From contig NZ_KB235930.1 of the NCBI RefSeq assembly GCF_000332295.1, positions 4,863,895 to 4,927,894 on the forward strand: a DNA stretch of 64,000 nucleotides. The letters are read 5' to 3'. Numbering within the stretch: the stretch's first letter is position 1; each line of letters starts with the position of its first letter. Origin of the DNA: Fortiea contorta PCC 7126. Its GTDB lineage: Bacteria; Cyanobacteriota; Cyanobacteriia; Cyanobacteriales; Nostocaceae. This document shows, piece after piece, positions 28,954 to 38,207 of this stretch. The notes under the pieces are model-generated. The model was not told the DNA's origin and searched no databases. It saw only the letters and a program-made list of their open reading frames with translations. The position numbers and the translations under genes are program-made.

Positions 28954-29460
28954 TTATCCTTCTTCTTTAATTGGTTCGGGATGAGCAACTTTCACTTGTT
29001 CAAATAAACGCGACATCCAAGGTAACACTACAAGAATTGCCGCTAAAACTACCAAAAAGATAGAAATACCAAATATCTGATCACGAGGAATTTCCAGAAC
29101 GCCGCGTAAAATTACTTCTCGCAAAGCAGAAACAATGGTAATTTCTACGGCTGCTCCTACAGAAATACTCTGTGCTTGTAAGTAGTCAATTAACAGCCGA
29201 AATAATTCTACTAGAATCAGGATAAACAAAATATCGGATGTGACTTGTCTTAAGTCTAGGGGATGTAAAAATGAAGAGAACATATCCGCTAAACGAATTA
29301 GCATCACACTGAACAAACCTAAGCAGAGAGATATGATAATGAAGTCTTGAAAAATTTCTAGATTTTTGACAATTCTATCTCGCTGTAACCAATTATTTAT
29401 CTCGGTAATTAGCCGTTTTGGCATGGGATCTCCGAAGGATTGCTCATCGTTAATCTCCAT
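28954..29460 (-). CDS. PsiE-like phosphate-starvation-inducible membrane protein
   Basis: About 168 residues from ATG 29460 (MEINDEQSF). Four hydrophobic segments (DFIIISLCLGLFSVMLI, ILFILILVELFRLLIDYL, and two in the C-terminal half including GISIFLVVLAAILVVLPWM) with the charged EITIVSALREVILRG loop are typical of the PsiE family. Role unknown; the name comes from E. coli regulation. A 13-base-pair hairpin (29481-29510) stands just before the start. Confidence 0.8.
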   Translation of the reverse strand: MEINDEQSFGDPMPKRLITEINNWLQRDRIVKNLEIFQDFIIISLCLGLFSVMLIRLADMFSSFLHPLDLRQVTSDILFILILVELFRLLIDYLQAQSISVGAAVEITIVSALREVILRGVLEIPRDQIFGISIFLVVLAAILVVLPWMSRLFEQVKVAHPEPIKEEG

Positions 29461-29480
29461 GATAGGCAATTCAAAATTAA

Positions 29481-29510
29481 AAATCACTATTAAAAAATTA
29501 ATAGTGATTT
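29481..29510 (-). terminator. AT-rich 13-base-pair hairpin between HAD and PsiE genes
   Basis: AAATCACTATTAA (29481-29493) and TTAATAGTGATTT (29498-29510) are perfect complements around AAAA. On the minus strand it comes 86 bases after the HAD stop and is followed by TTAATTTTG, so it may end that transcript or form a leader structure for the PsiE gene. Confidence 0.45.
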
Positions 29511-29595
29511 ACTTAAAAATAAGTGATACTTAAATGATGGTTAAGTGCTGATAAATTCAGGACTAAAGTCTTAACTACTGGCTTGTTTACCAAAT

Positions 29596-30273
29596 TTAGG
29601 CGATCGCACTTAAATCCGGTTCTATACTTGAGTTAAGTATTGTCCATAGTTGTAAATCAGTGAAATCGGGAATGGCGATAAATGCGCCTATGTCTAATAA
29701 GTTTTGCGGGTCATGGGTGGAAGCTATCCCAACAGTTGGAATTCCTGCAGCAACTGCAGCTTTAATTCCAGAGGGAGAATCTTCTAAAGCGATCGCTTGT
29801 TGTGCGGTGATTCCTAATTTGTCCAATGCGGCTTGATATGGTGCGGGGTCTGGCTTCCCGGCTACGCAATCTTCACCTAAAATGATTAAATCAAATGCTT
29901 CTTGAATCTGCAAAACTTTTAGCATAAATTCAGCATTTAATCTAGGCGCATTAGTTACCAAAGCCCGCTGGAGATGATGGGCTTGTGTCCACGCTAAAAG
30001 TTCAGAAAATCCGTTGAGTGGTTTTAAATCTGGCGCCATTTGACGAAACAATGCTTCTTTATCTTCGGCAAATTTTTGTACGGCTGCGGGTGATAATTGC
30101 GGTAGGATAGCTTTGACAATCTCCGGGTTTTGTCGTCCACTAATCTGGGATTTGTAGAAGGTTTCATCGATTTCCATATCGTAGCCTGCAAGCATTTGTT
30201 GCCAAGCTTGATAATGTATCGGATCAGTGTTGACAATTGTACCGTCTAGGTCGAAAAGAATGGCAGATAGCAT
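29596..30273 (-). CDS. HAD-family phosphatase (beta-phosphoglucomutase-like)
   Basis: 225-residue haloacid dehalogenase-type hydrolase from ATG 30273. Motif I is LFDLDGTIVNTDPIHYQAW (nucleophile Asp and acid Asp), motif II is LVTNAP, and motifs III/IV are GKPDPAPYQ and LEDSPSGIKAA. The helical cap after motif I is that of subclass IA, as in beta-phosphoglucomutase and small sugar-phosphate phosphatases. The substrate is not predictable. A TTG at 30297 is a less likely start. Confidence 0.9.
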   Translation of the reverse strand: MLSAILFDLDGTIVNTDPIHYQAWQQMLAGYDMEIDETFYKSQISGRQNPEIVKAILPQLSPAAVQKFAEDKEALFRQMAPDLKPLNGFSELLAWTQAHHLQRALVTNAPRLNAEFMLKVLQIQEAFDLIILGEDCVAGKPDPAPYQAALDKLGITAQQAIALEDSPSGIKAAVAAGIPTVGIASTHDPQNLLDIGAFIAIPDFTDLQLWTILNSSIEPDLSAIA

Positions 30274-30319
30274 AGATGTTGGGTTAAGTGTAAACAAATG
30301 TTAAGTTTATTTACATAGT

Positions 30320-31162
30320 CTACATTGTTTTCTGTCTGGAGTTATCACCCAGTAAACCCCAATATTTAACGCGCTCTTGTAGCCATCCTTCACCGATGTA
30401 ACGAGCGATCGCTGTATTCACTTGGCGTCTCAATTCATCGTATTGTACGCCCTTGGGCATAACTACGGTTAGAGGTTCTGTGGATAGCTTGGTGGGTAGA
30501 AGTCGATATTGCGGAAATTGCTGAACCCAACCAGCTAAAATTGATGCATCGGCAGCAAAGGCGGCGATGGTGTTGTCTTCTGTGCGTTCTCTCGCCTCTG
30601 TATAGGAATTTACCCCTACTAATTCTGCTTTTGGTAAAAAATATCTCACTTTGGCAATGGTGCTGGAGTTGTTGAGCACAGCTATTTTCCGGTTTGCCAA
30701 GTCTTGTGGCTGCTGCACAGAGGTATCTTTTGTGACAAAAACTGTGCTATCGAGGTAGTAGGGAACACTGAAACTTACTAAGCGAGCGCGGGATTCTGTG
30801 GCTGTCACTCTGGCGATCGCTAGATCAACTCGACGCTCTAAAACTGCAGATAAGCGATCGCGGTTAGCTACGGGTAAAAATTTGACAGTTCCGGTTTTCC
30901 CCAGTACATCGGATGTCAAACGTTTTGCCAAGTCGATTTCCAAACCTTGCAAATTCCCGTTAGCGTCCTTAAATCCCAGGGGGCGCAGGTTGTCTTTAAC
31001 TGCAATAATCAACGAACCCCGCTGCTGAATTTCTGACATCGTGCCGGCAAAACTGGGAAAAACAAAAGGCAAAAGGCAAAAGGCAAAAGTAAGCAGGAAA
31101 ACTATGATCCCTTTCAGGGTGGATGGCAATTTTTTACAGATACCCAGATCGCTTACTTTCAT
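30320..31162 (-). CDS. Periplasmic solute-binding protein (amino-acid type, PBP2)
   Basis: 280 residues. A signal peptide (about 17-40, hydrophobic IIVFLLTFAFCLLPFVFPSFAG) precedes a type 2 periplasmic binding domain: SLIIAVKDNLRPLGFKD, LQGLEIDLAKRL, RVDLAIARVTAT and QQPQDLANRKIAVLNNSS. This matches the SBP_bac_3 family for polar amino acids. No permease or ATPase gene is adjacent, so it is an orphan binding protein. It starts 17 bases after rplT and could be read through from the ribosomal operon. Confidence 0.88.
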   Translation of the reverse strand: MKVSDLGICKKLPSTLKGIIVFLLTFAFCLLPFVFPSFAGTMSEIQQRGSLIIAVKDNLRPLGFKDANGNLQGLEIDLAKRLTSDVLGKTGTVKFLPVANRDRLSAVLERRVDLAIARVTATESRARLVSFSVPYYLDSTVFVTKDTSVQQPQDLANRKIAVLNNSSTIAKVRYFLPKAELVGVNSYTEARERTEDNTIAAFAADASILAGWVQQFPQYRLLPTKLSTEPLTVVMPKGVQYDELRRQVNTAIARYIGEGWLQERVKYWGLLGDNSRQKTM

Positions 31163-31179
31163 CCTTGTGCCTTCACACT

Positions 31180-31536
31180 TTATCCCCTGGCTTGACTTGC
31201 TAATTCAGCGACTTTACCAAAACTAGCTGGGTCAAGGACAGCTAATTGTGCTAGCATTTTGCGATTTAGTTGAATATCAGCTTTTTTCAGGTTGCCAATC
31301 AACTGACTGTAACTCATGCCATGTTGCCTTGCAGCAGCGTTGATGCGAGTAATCCACAGCCGACGGAAATCGCGCTTTTTCTTTTTGCGATCGCGGTAGG
31401 CGCTGCGTAGCGCCTTCATTACTTGTTGGTTAGCAGTTCTAAACAGGGTTGAGTGGGAACCGCGAAAACCTTTAGCTAGTTTGAGAATTTTATTGCGGCG
31501 TTTACGAGCTACGTTACCGCGTTTTACCCGAGTCAT
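31180..31536 (-). CDS. rplT: 50S ribosomal protein L20
   Basis: 118 residues, basic, typical [19 protein letters not shown] start and FLGxHS-like [20 protein letters not shown] stretch. It is essential for early assembly of the large subunit through 23S rRNA. Follows rpmI after 30 bases, the normal order; infC is not adjacent. Confidence 0.98.
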   Translation of the reverse strand: MTRVKRGNVARKRRNKILKLAKGFRGSHSTLFRTANQQVMKALRSAYRDRKKKKRDFRRLWITRINAAARQHGMSYSQLIGNLKKADIQLNRKMLAQLAVLDPASFGKVAELASQARG

Positions 31537-31566
31537 AACTTAATTCCTGACTTGATTTTGAATAAT

Positions 31567-31764
31567 TTACAAATATGGCAGCATTAACCGCACATTATCT
31601 TCATCGCGCTCATGTACGAGTGCCATTTTGGACATACTACGCTTTTTATTAGAAGTCTTGTGCTCTAGAAGGTGGTTTTTGAAAGCTTTGCGGCGGACGA
31701 TTTTACCTGAGCCGGTGGCACGGAATCGTTTTGCTGCTGCTTTGCGAGTCTTGAGTTTAGGCAT
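31567..31764 (-). CDS. rpmI: 50S ribosomal protein L35
   Basis: 65 residues, very basic, with [21 protein letters not shown] and [18 protein letters not shown]-like stretches. Normal length. First gene of rpmI-rplT; in many bacteria L20 represses this operon, but no such leader was recognised in the ~100 bases upstream. Confidence 0.97.
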   Translation of the reverse strand: MPKLKTRKAAAKRFRATGSGKIVRRKAFKNHLLEHKTSNKKRSMSKMALVHERDEDNVRLMLPYL

Positions 31765-31862
31765 GGTCTAGCGTTGATTCGACACAATCCATAATTATAT
31801 ATTAGTTTAGGGATATTGCTCATTTTTCCACTTTGGCGTTTCTACCTGAGGCTGTGAAGATT

Positions 31863-32588
31863 TTAGTTTTTACTGGTGGCGCTGATTTTGGGATCTAAAA
31901 CCATTTGCGAGGCGGATTGATTTACATGGTAAGTCCAAAGTTGCCGCCTCACCTCAACAACTACTTCCCATCCTGGCAAAGGCTGGTAAATTTGGGGACA
32001 GATTTCGCCAAAGTTGAATTCACAAGCGTTACCGAAGGTGATAGGTTTAACTTCGGTGATTTTTAAGTTACTCATTGCTAGACGCGAACGTTGAGCAGCA
32101 TCCTTTAAAATTTTATTAGCGATCGCCTTCGGTAGTTCAATGTTAGTTGATGCATTCACCTGGGGATCTAAAACTATTTGGGAGCCGGATTTATTCACAT
32201 GATAAATCCAAGATGCTTCTTTAACTTTAACGGTGACTTGCCAACCGACGATCGGTTTATATTCTCTAGTACAAACTTCGCCAAAATTGAAAATACAAGC
32301 ATTACCAAAAGTTTCTGGTGTAACGTCGGTGATTTGCAATTTGGCAATTTTGATTCCCGAACGTTTTGAGGCGTCGCGTAGCACTGCTGTGGAAATATTT
32401 TGTGGTAGCTTGTGGGAGTCCGGTGACGATTGAGTTGCTTCTGGACTCGGTGCGGCCGCACTGGGATTTTTGTCAGTAAAATTTAGTCCACAAGATAGCA
32501 AGCTGGTTAATATCAGAATTAACATCAGCCCTTGAGGAAATTTGCGGATATCTTTGAGCAGAGATGATATTCTGATGGGAGATTTCAT
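31863..32588 (-). CDS. Lipoprotein with two tandem ~80-residue repeats
   Basis: 241 residues. The N-terminus has a hydrophobic run and lipobox ending LLSC (Cys33), pointing to a membrane lipoprotein. A Ser/Pro-rich linker follows. Then two copies of one domain (about 64-145 and 150-238): each has A-RDA/KDAAxRS, L-IT-V-P-TFGNAC-FNFGE-C, a GW-V-V-V stretch and a W-YHVN-S-SQ-VLDP ending. Both copies have two conserved Cys that could form a disulfide in the periplasm. Tandem duplication is plain; the function of the domain is unknown to me. Confidence 0.8.
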   Translation of the reverse strand: MKSPIRISSLLKDIRKFPQGLMLILILTSLLSCGLNFTDKNPSAAAPSPEATQSSPDSHKLPQNISTAVLRDASKRSGIKIAKLQITDVTPETFGNACIFNFGEVCTREYKPIVGWQVTVKVKEASWIYHVNKSGSQIVLDPQVNASTNIELPKAIANKILKDAAQRSRLAMSNLKITEVKPITFGNACEFNFGEICPQIYQPLPGWEVVVEVRRQLWTYHVNQSASQMVLDPKISATSKN

Positions 32589-32676
32589 AGGAATTTACTA
32601 CAAAAGATAAAGGTTTAAAGTCGAGAAAATTAAGGTAGTTAGAAACCCCACAAGAAAGTAGAGTTTCTGTTTCCTT

Positions 32677-34098
32677 TCATTGGTAAATTAAAGCCTTAAG
32701 TAAAGCCTGCAGTTTGAGTTGCACTTCAGCAAATTCTTTTTCTGGATCTGAACCAGCCACAATACCAGCACCTGCATAAAGTCTAGCGCGATCGCCATCA
32801 ATTAACGCTGAACGAATACCGACAATAAACTCGCAGTTTCCTTGCGAGTCTACCCAACCCAAAGGTGCAGCATATAACCCCCTCTCAAAATTTTCATAAC
32901 GCCGAATCTCTGCACAGGCAATTTCTCTAGCTGCTCCCGCTACCGCAGGTGTAGGATGTAGTTGTGCGACTATTTTTAAGGGATGAATATGAGGCGGAAC
33001 TATGGCATTAATTGGTGTCCATAAATGTTGGATATTTGATAATTGTCGCAAGCGTGGTGGTAATATTTGGGGTAATAAACCTAGTTGAGATAGACGTTGG
33101 GTGATAAATTCAATCACTAGTGAATGTTCATGTCTTTCTTTTTCACTATTTAACAAACTGTTAGCATTAGCCGCATCTTCTGCTGGTGTTTTTCCTCTTG
33201 GTGCAGAACCTGCTAAAGCGTCGGTGATTAACTGTTGTTGATCAATGCTGATTAGGCGTTCTGGACTAGCACCGAGAAAGTTTTGTCCTTTACCGTTGCT
33301 GGTAGAGAATATATAACAATTAGGATGTATTTGTCGGAGATTATTTAATAAGTTAAATAAGTTAAAGGGCACACTTGATTTCACATCTAAAGCATCTGCT
33401 AGCACAACCTTATTTAGATGTTGAGATTGGATATTTTTCAGAGCAGAGGATACTGAGCGTTTAAATTTAGCTGGATGGGTAACTGATTTTTTGCTGAGTT
33501 TATTGGGTAAACAATGCAGACTTGGCGCAGCATATTCTAGAGAATGGATAATTTCCAGTTTGTTAGATAAATTCTGCACAATACGTGCAATATTGGCGCT
33601 GGCATTAATAATTATATTATTGACTAATATACAGCGATGATTTTTGAGTGTGATTTGCCAACGGGGAAGAAAAATATTCGCCGAAGGAAAGGGATAATCT
33701 ATTTGGGAATTTTGATCGAAAAAGCTAAAGTAACAGAAAAAGTGCGGCCCGGAAAAAGGTAAATTGCTATCACCAAAATTAATAATATTTTGTAGACAAT
33801 TTTTGATGAAGTACTCAGCTTGAGCAAAACGTTCTTCACCATCAACCTGTAATTTAGCTACAGCATCAATCGCGGCGATCGCTTCTCCTTTGCCTTTATT
33901 CTCAAAGTAAAAATTTATTTCATTTGCTTGACTTAGGTGCTCTAAAACAACTAAAGGGTCAACTAAGTCAATTTCAAGAGCAATACTCACAATTTGCCGA
34001 CAATTATTTTTCAGGCAATTTGCTTGTACAGCTAAAAGGAATTGGGATAGGTCTTTGTGTCCGACAAAGAAGTTAGTGCGACATGGTGAAACTGTCAT
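32677..34098 (-). CDS. menF: Isochorismate synthase
   Basis: 473-residue chorismate-using enzyme making isochorismate, the first committed step to phylloquinone. The C-terminal chorismate-binding domain is clear: LNKVVLADALDV, FLGASPERLISI, ITDALAGSAPRGKT, SEKERHEHSLVIEFI, HPTPAVAGAAREIA and GIRSALIDGDRARLYAGAGIV. The HPTPAVAG motif and lack of a glutamine amidotransferase point to isochorismate rather than anthranilate synthase. The gene is divergent from menA-menC-menE, from which 369 bases separate it. Confidence 0.94.
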   Translation of the reverse strand: MTVSPCRTNFFVGHKDLSQFLLAVQANCLKNNCRQIVSIALEIDLVDPLVVLEHLSQANEINFYFENKGKGEAIAAIDAVAKLQVDGEERFAQAEYFIKNCLQNIINFGDSNLPFSGPHFFCYFSFFDQNSQIDYPFPSANIFLPRWQITLKNHRCILVNNIIINASANIARIVQNLSNKLEIIHSLEYAAPSLHCLPNKLSKKSVTHPAKFKRSVSSALKNIQSQHLNKVVLADALDVKSSVPFNLFNLLNNLRQIHPNCYIFSTSNGKGQNFLGASPERLISIDQQQLITDALAGSAPRGKTPAEDAANANSLLNSEKERHEHSLVIEFITQRLSQLGLLPQILPPRLRQLSNIQHLWTPINAIVPPHIHPLKIVAQLHPTPAVAGAAREIACAEIRRYENFERGLYAAPLGWVDSQGNCEFIVGIRSALIDGDRARLYAGAGIVAGSDPEKEFAEVQLKLQALLKALIYQ

Positions 34099-34467
34099 GG
34101 ATCTAGTAATAGTAAATTTTTTTTAAGTTATCTTCCTAAAGTGTAATTAAACATGGTCTATTTCTACAGGTAACATATTCGGTTGCCATTTCACCAGAGT
34201 ATGGTTTGCTTTGTTTTTGGTGTTTCCAAAACTTGACTAACCATGCTAAGTTTTGTGTTGCTTTTGAGGGATACTGTTACTAATAAAAGGTAAACTAAAT
34301 ACCAATTCAAAATTCAGAATTACAAAAGTCTGATTCTATCTAGGCGTCGGGGGTTGAATTTGTGGCAAAATTTTAAATAATGGGGATAACCACAGTCAAA
34401 ACAGCAGTCTTTACAGACTACCAAGATTTGATGTGTCTGGAAATCATAAAACATTTAATCACGAACG
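34099..34467. other. Divergent promoter region of menF and menA
   Basis: 369 AT-rich bases between two divergently read men genes must hold promoters for both. No conserved operator or RNA was recognised. Confidence 0.55.
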
Positions 34468-35364
34468 ATGACCACTAAACAAATTACATATCCCCAGACA
34501 AAGCTATGGCTAGCAGCGATTAAACCACCGATGTACAGCGTTGCTATTATGCCTATTTGGGTAGGAACAGCGGTAGCATTTACACAAACAAAAATTTTTC
34601 ATCAAGCAATATTTTTTACTTTTCTAGGGGCAGCAATTTTAATTTTGGCGTGGGAAAATATCACCAATGATGTTTTTGATTCAGCTACGGGAATTGATCA
34701 AAATAAACATCATTCCTTAGTGAACTTAACTGGCAATAAGCAGTTAATATTTTGGCTAGGAAATTTGTGTTTAGGTTTGGGTTTGCTGGGAATAATGGCG
34801 ATCGCCTTTTGGCAGCAAGACCTAACTGTAATTGGTATAATTCTGCTCTGCTGTGTTTTGGGTTACGCTTACCAAGGGCCTCCCTTTCGTTTAGGATACC
34901 AGGGTTTAGGGGAGATTCTTTGCTTTTTTGCTTTTGGGCCGTTGGCAGTATCAGCAGCTTACTATAGTCAAACAAAAACTTGGTCAACAACAAATTTATT
35001 AGCTGCAGCGATTGTTGGCATTGTCACCAGTTTAATTCTGTTTTGCTCACACTTTCACCAAGTTAAGGATGACATAGCTGCAGGTAAGCGATCGCCTGTT
35101 GTCCGTCTAGGAACAGCAAAAGCTGCTCAAGTTCTCACTTGGTTTACTGGTAGCATTTATCCTCTAACGTTGATATTTGTACTATCGGGCGTCTTTCCTG
35201 TGTGGACTTTATTAACTTGGTTAAGTCTACCCTTTGCCTTCAAATTATGTCGCCACGTGCAAGAAAATCATCATCTACCAGACAAAGTTAATAATTGTAA
35301 ATTTATCGCTGTCGCCGTACATTTTTGGAGTTGTTTATTGTTGGGTGTAGGATTTATTCTTTAG
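34468..35364 (+). CDS. menA: 2-carboxy-1,4-naphthoquinone phytyltransferase
   Basis: 298-residue UbiA-type membrane prenyltransferase with about eight hydrophobic segments. It attaches the phytyl chain to dihydroxynaphthoate. Two Asp-rich motifs of the family are visible: NDVFDSATGID (NDxxD) and SHFHQVKDDIAAGKRS (second DxxxD-type). In cyanobacteria the product leads to phylloquinone of photosystem I. The following menC starts 18 bases after the stop, so the men genes form an operon. Confidence 0.93.
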   Translation: MTTKQITYPQTKLWLAAIKPPMYSVAIMPIWVGTAVAFTQTKIFHQAIFFTFLGAAILILAWENITNDVFDSATGIDQNKHHSLVNLTGNKQLIFWLGNLCLGLGLLGIMAIAFWQQDLTVIGIILLCCVLGYAYQGPPFRLGYQGLGEILCFFAFGPLAVSAAYYSQTKTWSTTNLLAAAIVGIVTSLILFCSHFHQVKDDIAAGKRSPVVRLGTAKAAQVLTWFTGSIYPLTLIFVLSGVFPVWTLLTWLSLPFAFKLCRHVQENHHLPDKVNNCKFIAVAVHFWSCLLLGVGFIL

Positions 35365-35382
35365 GTACTCTTCACCGCTAAA

Positions 35383-36303
35383 GTGTCATACAAATTTACA
35401 TTTCGTCCTATCGCTCGCAAATTTCTCCAACCCCTAGTTACCAGTTATGGGAACTGGGAGAAACGGGAAGCTATTATTATCAGTCTCACTGATGAACAAG
35501 GAAGGGTGGGGTGGGGAGAAATTGCGCCTATTAGTTGGTTTGGTTCCGAAACTTTAGAACAAGCTTTAGATTTTTGTCATCAGCTTCCTCAAACAATCAC
35601 ACAAGAGATAATTTTAGCGATTCCGGATGAATTAAGCGCTTGTCAATTCGGCTTTGAGTCAGCTTTAGCAAAGTTACAAACTGAGGAAACTTTCATCTCC
35701 CATACTTTAACTTATAGCGGCTTGTTAACAGCGGGGGAAGGGGTGTTAAATCAATGGCGAGGGTTATGGAAGCAAGGATATCGCACATTTAAATGGAAAA
35801 TTGGTGTAGGTGCGATCGCCACAGAATTAGATATATTTCACTCACTGATGCACAGTTTACCACCCACTGCCAAACTGCGATTAGATGCTAATGGTGGACT
35901 CAGTTGCGAACAAACCAAAACATGGTTGGAGACGTGCGACAATCACCCCGACAAAATCGAATTTATCGAGCAACCGCTACCAGTTGAGCAATTTTCTCAG
36001 ATGTTGGTATTAAATGAGTGTTACACAACAGCGATCGCATTGGATGAATCTGTCGCCACTCTCAAACAACTGACAGAAGTTTATCACCAAGGCTGGCGAG
36101 GAATTTTTGTGATTAAACCTGCGATTATTGGTTCTCCATCTCGCTTAAGAAATTTTTGTCAACAATATAAAATTGATGCTGTATTTTCCTCTGTCTTGGA
36201 AACAGAGATTGGTAGACAAGCAGCGCTGCAATTAGCGGTTGAATTATCTGCACCAAACCGCGCAGTTGGTTTTGGTATCAACCATTTTTTTGTTGCAGAA
36301 TAG
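35383..36303 (+). CDS. menC: o-Succinylbenzoate synthase
   Basis: 306-residue enolase-superfamily dehydratase of phylloquinone synthesis. Metal and catalytic parts are FKWKIGVG (Lys pair), LRLDANGGLS (Asp), IEFIEQPLP (Glu), IALDESVAT (Asp-Glu) and GIFVIKPAIIGS (catalytic Lys). Starts with GTG at 35383 (VSYKFTFRPIARKF); no nearby ATG fits. Lies between menA and menE. Confidence 0.93.
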   Translation: MSYKFTFRPIARKFLQPLVTSYGNWEKREAIIISLTDEQGRVGWGEIAPISWFGSETLEQALDFCHQLPQTITQEIILAIPDELSACQFGFESALAKLQTEETFISHTLTYSGLLTAGEGVLNQWRGLWKQGYRTFKWKIGVGAIATELDIFHSLMHSLPPTAKLRLDANGGLSCEQTKTWLETCDNHPDKIEFIEQPLPVEQFSQMLVLNECYTTAIALDESVATLKQLTEVYHQGWRGIFVIKPAIIGSPSRLRNFCQQYKIDAVFSSVLETEIGRQAALQLAVELSAPNRAVGFGINHFFVAE

Positions 36304-36307
36304 ATAG

Positions 36308-37681
36308 ATGAAAACACCCTTAGCCTATCTAGAAAATTTGAGCGATCGCCATTGGCTAATTGGTGGTGATAGTAGTCAATTTCAGCAAATAGCTGAAGAA
36401 TTATATTTAGAATTACGCCAGTTATCAACATCTAGAACCCCACCGAAAATCATCTTAGCTGAACGCGAGCCAACACGATTTTTAGCCAGTTTCATAGCAG
36501 CTTGCGCCGCCAATTGTCCAGTATTTCTCTGTAACCCAGATTGGGGAATACAAGAATGGCAACAAGTTTTAAATTTAGTCAAACCAGATATAATCTTGGG
36601 GACAATCAACGCAAAATTACCCATCGACGATTCCCCTTCTCCTATTCCCCAAACTATCATGATTCCCACAGGTGGCTCGTCAGGACAAATTAAATTTGCC
36701 ATTCATACTTGGGAAACACTGATGGCTTCTGTCCAAGGATTTACCACATATTTTCAGCTTCAAGAAGTCAATTCTTTTTGTGTATTGCCATTTTACCATG
36801 TCAGTGGTTTAATGCAATTTATGCGATCGTTCACCACAGACGGCAAACTAGCTATTTCACCATTTAAAACCTTAGAATCCGGTCAAATTCCCAATCTTGA
36901 ACCACAAGAATTTTTTCTATCTTTAGTACCAACCCAATTACAACGCCTCTTCCAAAAACCAGAATTAATTCAGTGGTTATCTGAATTTAAAACTGTACTG
37001 TTAGGTGGGGCGCCAGCTTGGGATGAACTGTTAGATAAAGCGAGATTTTATCGGATCCAGTTAGCACCAACTTATGGAATGACAGAAACCGCTTCTCAAA
37101 TTGCCACCCTCAAACCTGATGACTTTCTTAGTGGTATAATTAGCGCTGGGCAAATTCTCCCCCATGCTCAAGTCACAATTCGCAATCAACAAGGCGAAAT
37201 TTTGCCTGCAAATCAAATAGGCAATGTTATTATTCAAGCTCAATCTTTGAATCTTGGCTACTATCCAAAAAACACAGAAAAACAAAATTATTTCTCAGTA
37301 GATGACCTAGGTTTTTTAGATGATAAATCTCATTTACATATTGTGGGACGGAGTAGTAATAAAATCATTAGCGGGGGCGAAAATATCTATCCCCAAGAAA
37401 TTGAATCAGCTATTAGAGCAACTCAAATGGTGACAGATGTTTGTGTAATTGGTATTCCTGATCAACACTGGGGACAAGTATTAACAGCTATTTATGTCCC
37501 AGATCATGGGAAAACTTCCCCATCAGAAATTTCCGATTTACTCAAACAGCAACTCAGCAAATTTAAAATCCCTAAATATTGGATTCCTCAGCCAAACTTA
37601 CCATATAATCCCCAAGGTAAAATTAACCGCCAGTGCTTACAAACAATAGCTTTAGAATTTATGCAACATCAAATCACATAA
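36308..37681 (+). CDS. menE: 2-Succinylbenzoate-CoA ligase
   Basis: 457-residue acyl-adenylate-forming enzyme activating succinylbenzoate with CoA. Adenylation motifs: [19 protein letters not shown] (P-loop), [48 protein letters not shown] and the final Lys region [12 protein letters not shown]. It starts four bases after menC, so it is cotranscribed. Its end overlaps the convergent thioesterase gene by eight bases. Confidence 0.94.
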   Translation: MKTPLAYLENLSDRHWLIGGDSSQFQQIAEELYLELRQLSTSRTPPKIILAEREPTRFLASFIAACAANCPVFLCNPDWGIQEWQQVLNLVKPDIILGTINAKLPIDDSPSPIPQTIMIPTGGSSGQIKFAIHTWETLMASVQGFTTYFQLQEVNSFCVLPFYHVSGLMQFMRSFTTDGKLAISPFKTLESGQIPNLEPQEFFLSLVPTQLQRLFQKPELIQWLSEFKTVLLGGAPAWDELLDKARFYRIQLAPTYGMTETASQIATLKPDDFLSGIISAGQILPHAQVTIRNQQGEILPANQIGNVIIQAQSLNLGYYPKNTEKQNYFSVDDLGFLDDKSHLHIVGRSSNKIISGGENIYPQEIESAIRATQMVTDVCVIGIPDQHWGQVLTAIYVPDHGKTSPSEISDLLKQQLSKFKIPKYWIPQPNLPYNPQGKINRQCLQTIALEFMQHQIT

Positions 37682-38123
37682 TTTCTTCTCTTAATCTTCT
37701 TCTCTCAGAGATCTCAGCGTCGGAGCGGTTATTTTCCAACCATTGAATCATCTCTTCAGTTAATTCCTGCTTACTTCTACTATTCACATCTATGCAAACA
37801 TGTCGAGTAATGGCTTTAGCCGTTACTACATCATTTACCAAAATTTCGTAACTAATTTCAAACTTATCTACACCCAACCTGCTAGGTATTAAATTTACTG
37901 CTAACTTATCTCCACAAAACATCGGTCGAAAGAAATCAACACGGCTATGAACAATCGGAAAAGCCGCAGATGAATTGCCAAAAAACTGTTGTATATTCAT
38001 TCCAAAAGCCTCTAAAGCTGCTTCGTAAGCCTCATGGCAAATACTCAAAACGTTAGCGAAATAAACTACCTTAGCAGCATCAGTATCAGCAAAGCGGATA
38101 GTGCGGTTATAAGTAAAATGCAT
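37674..38123 (-). CDS. 1,4-Dihydroxy-2-naphthoyl-CoA thioesterase
   Basis: 149-residue hot-dog-fold thioesterase. The motif [25 protein letters not shown] has the catalytic Asp-x-x-x-x-Val-Tyr region of 4-hydroxybenzoyl-CoA thioesterase-type enzymes; in Synechocystis the Slr0204 type hydrolyses DHNA-CoA in phylloquinone synthesis. Position next to menA-menC-menE supports that function, although it is read in the opposite direction. Length is normal. Confidence 0.88.
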   Translation of the reverse strand: MHFTYNRTIRFADTDAAKVVYFANVLSICHEAYEAALEAFGMNIQQFFGNSSAAFPIVHSRVDFFRPMFCGDKLAVNLIPSRLGVDKFEISYEILVNDVVTAKAITRHVCIDVNSRSKQELTEEMIQWLENNRSDAEISERRRLREEIM

Positions 38124-38149
38124 CTGTCTAAAGTCAAAATTTAAAACAT

Positions 38150-38173
38150 AAAAAAGCAGGTTGTTACCCTGCT
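38150..38173 (-). terminator. Rho-independent terminator of the APH-HopA1 operon
   Basis: AGCAGG (38155-38160) pairs with CCTGCT (38168-38173) round a 7-base loop. On the minus strand it is followed directly by TTTTTTATGTTTT. It lies 35 bases after the HopA1 stop and marks the operon end. Confidence 0.8.
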
Positions 38174-38207
38174 CTCAAAAGTTATCTTACCGCAACAAAA
38201 ACAATGA

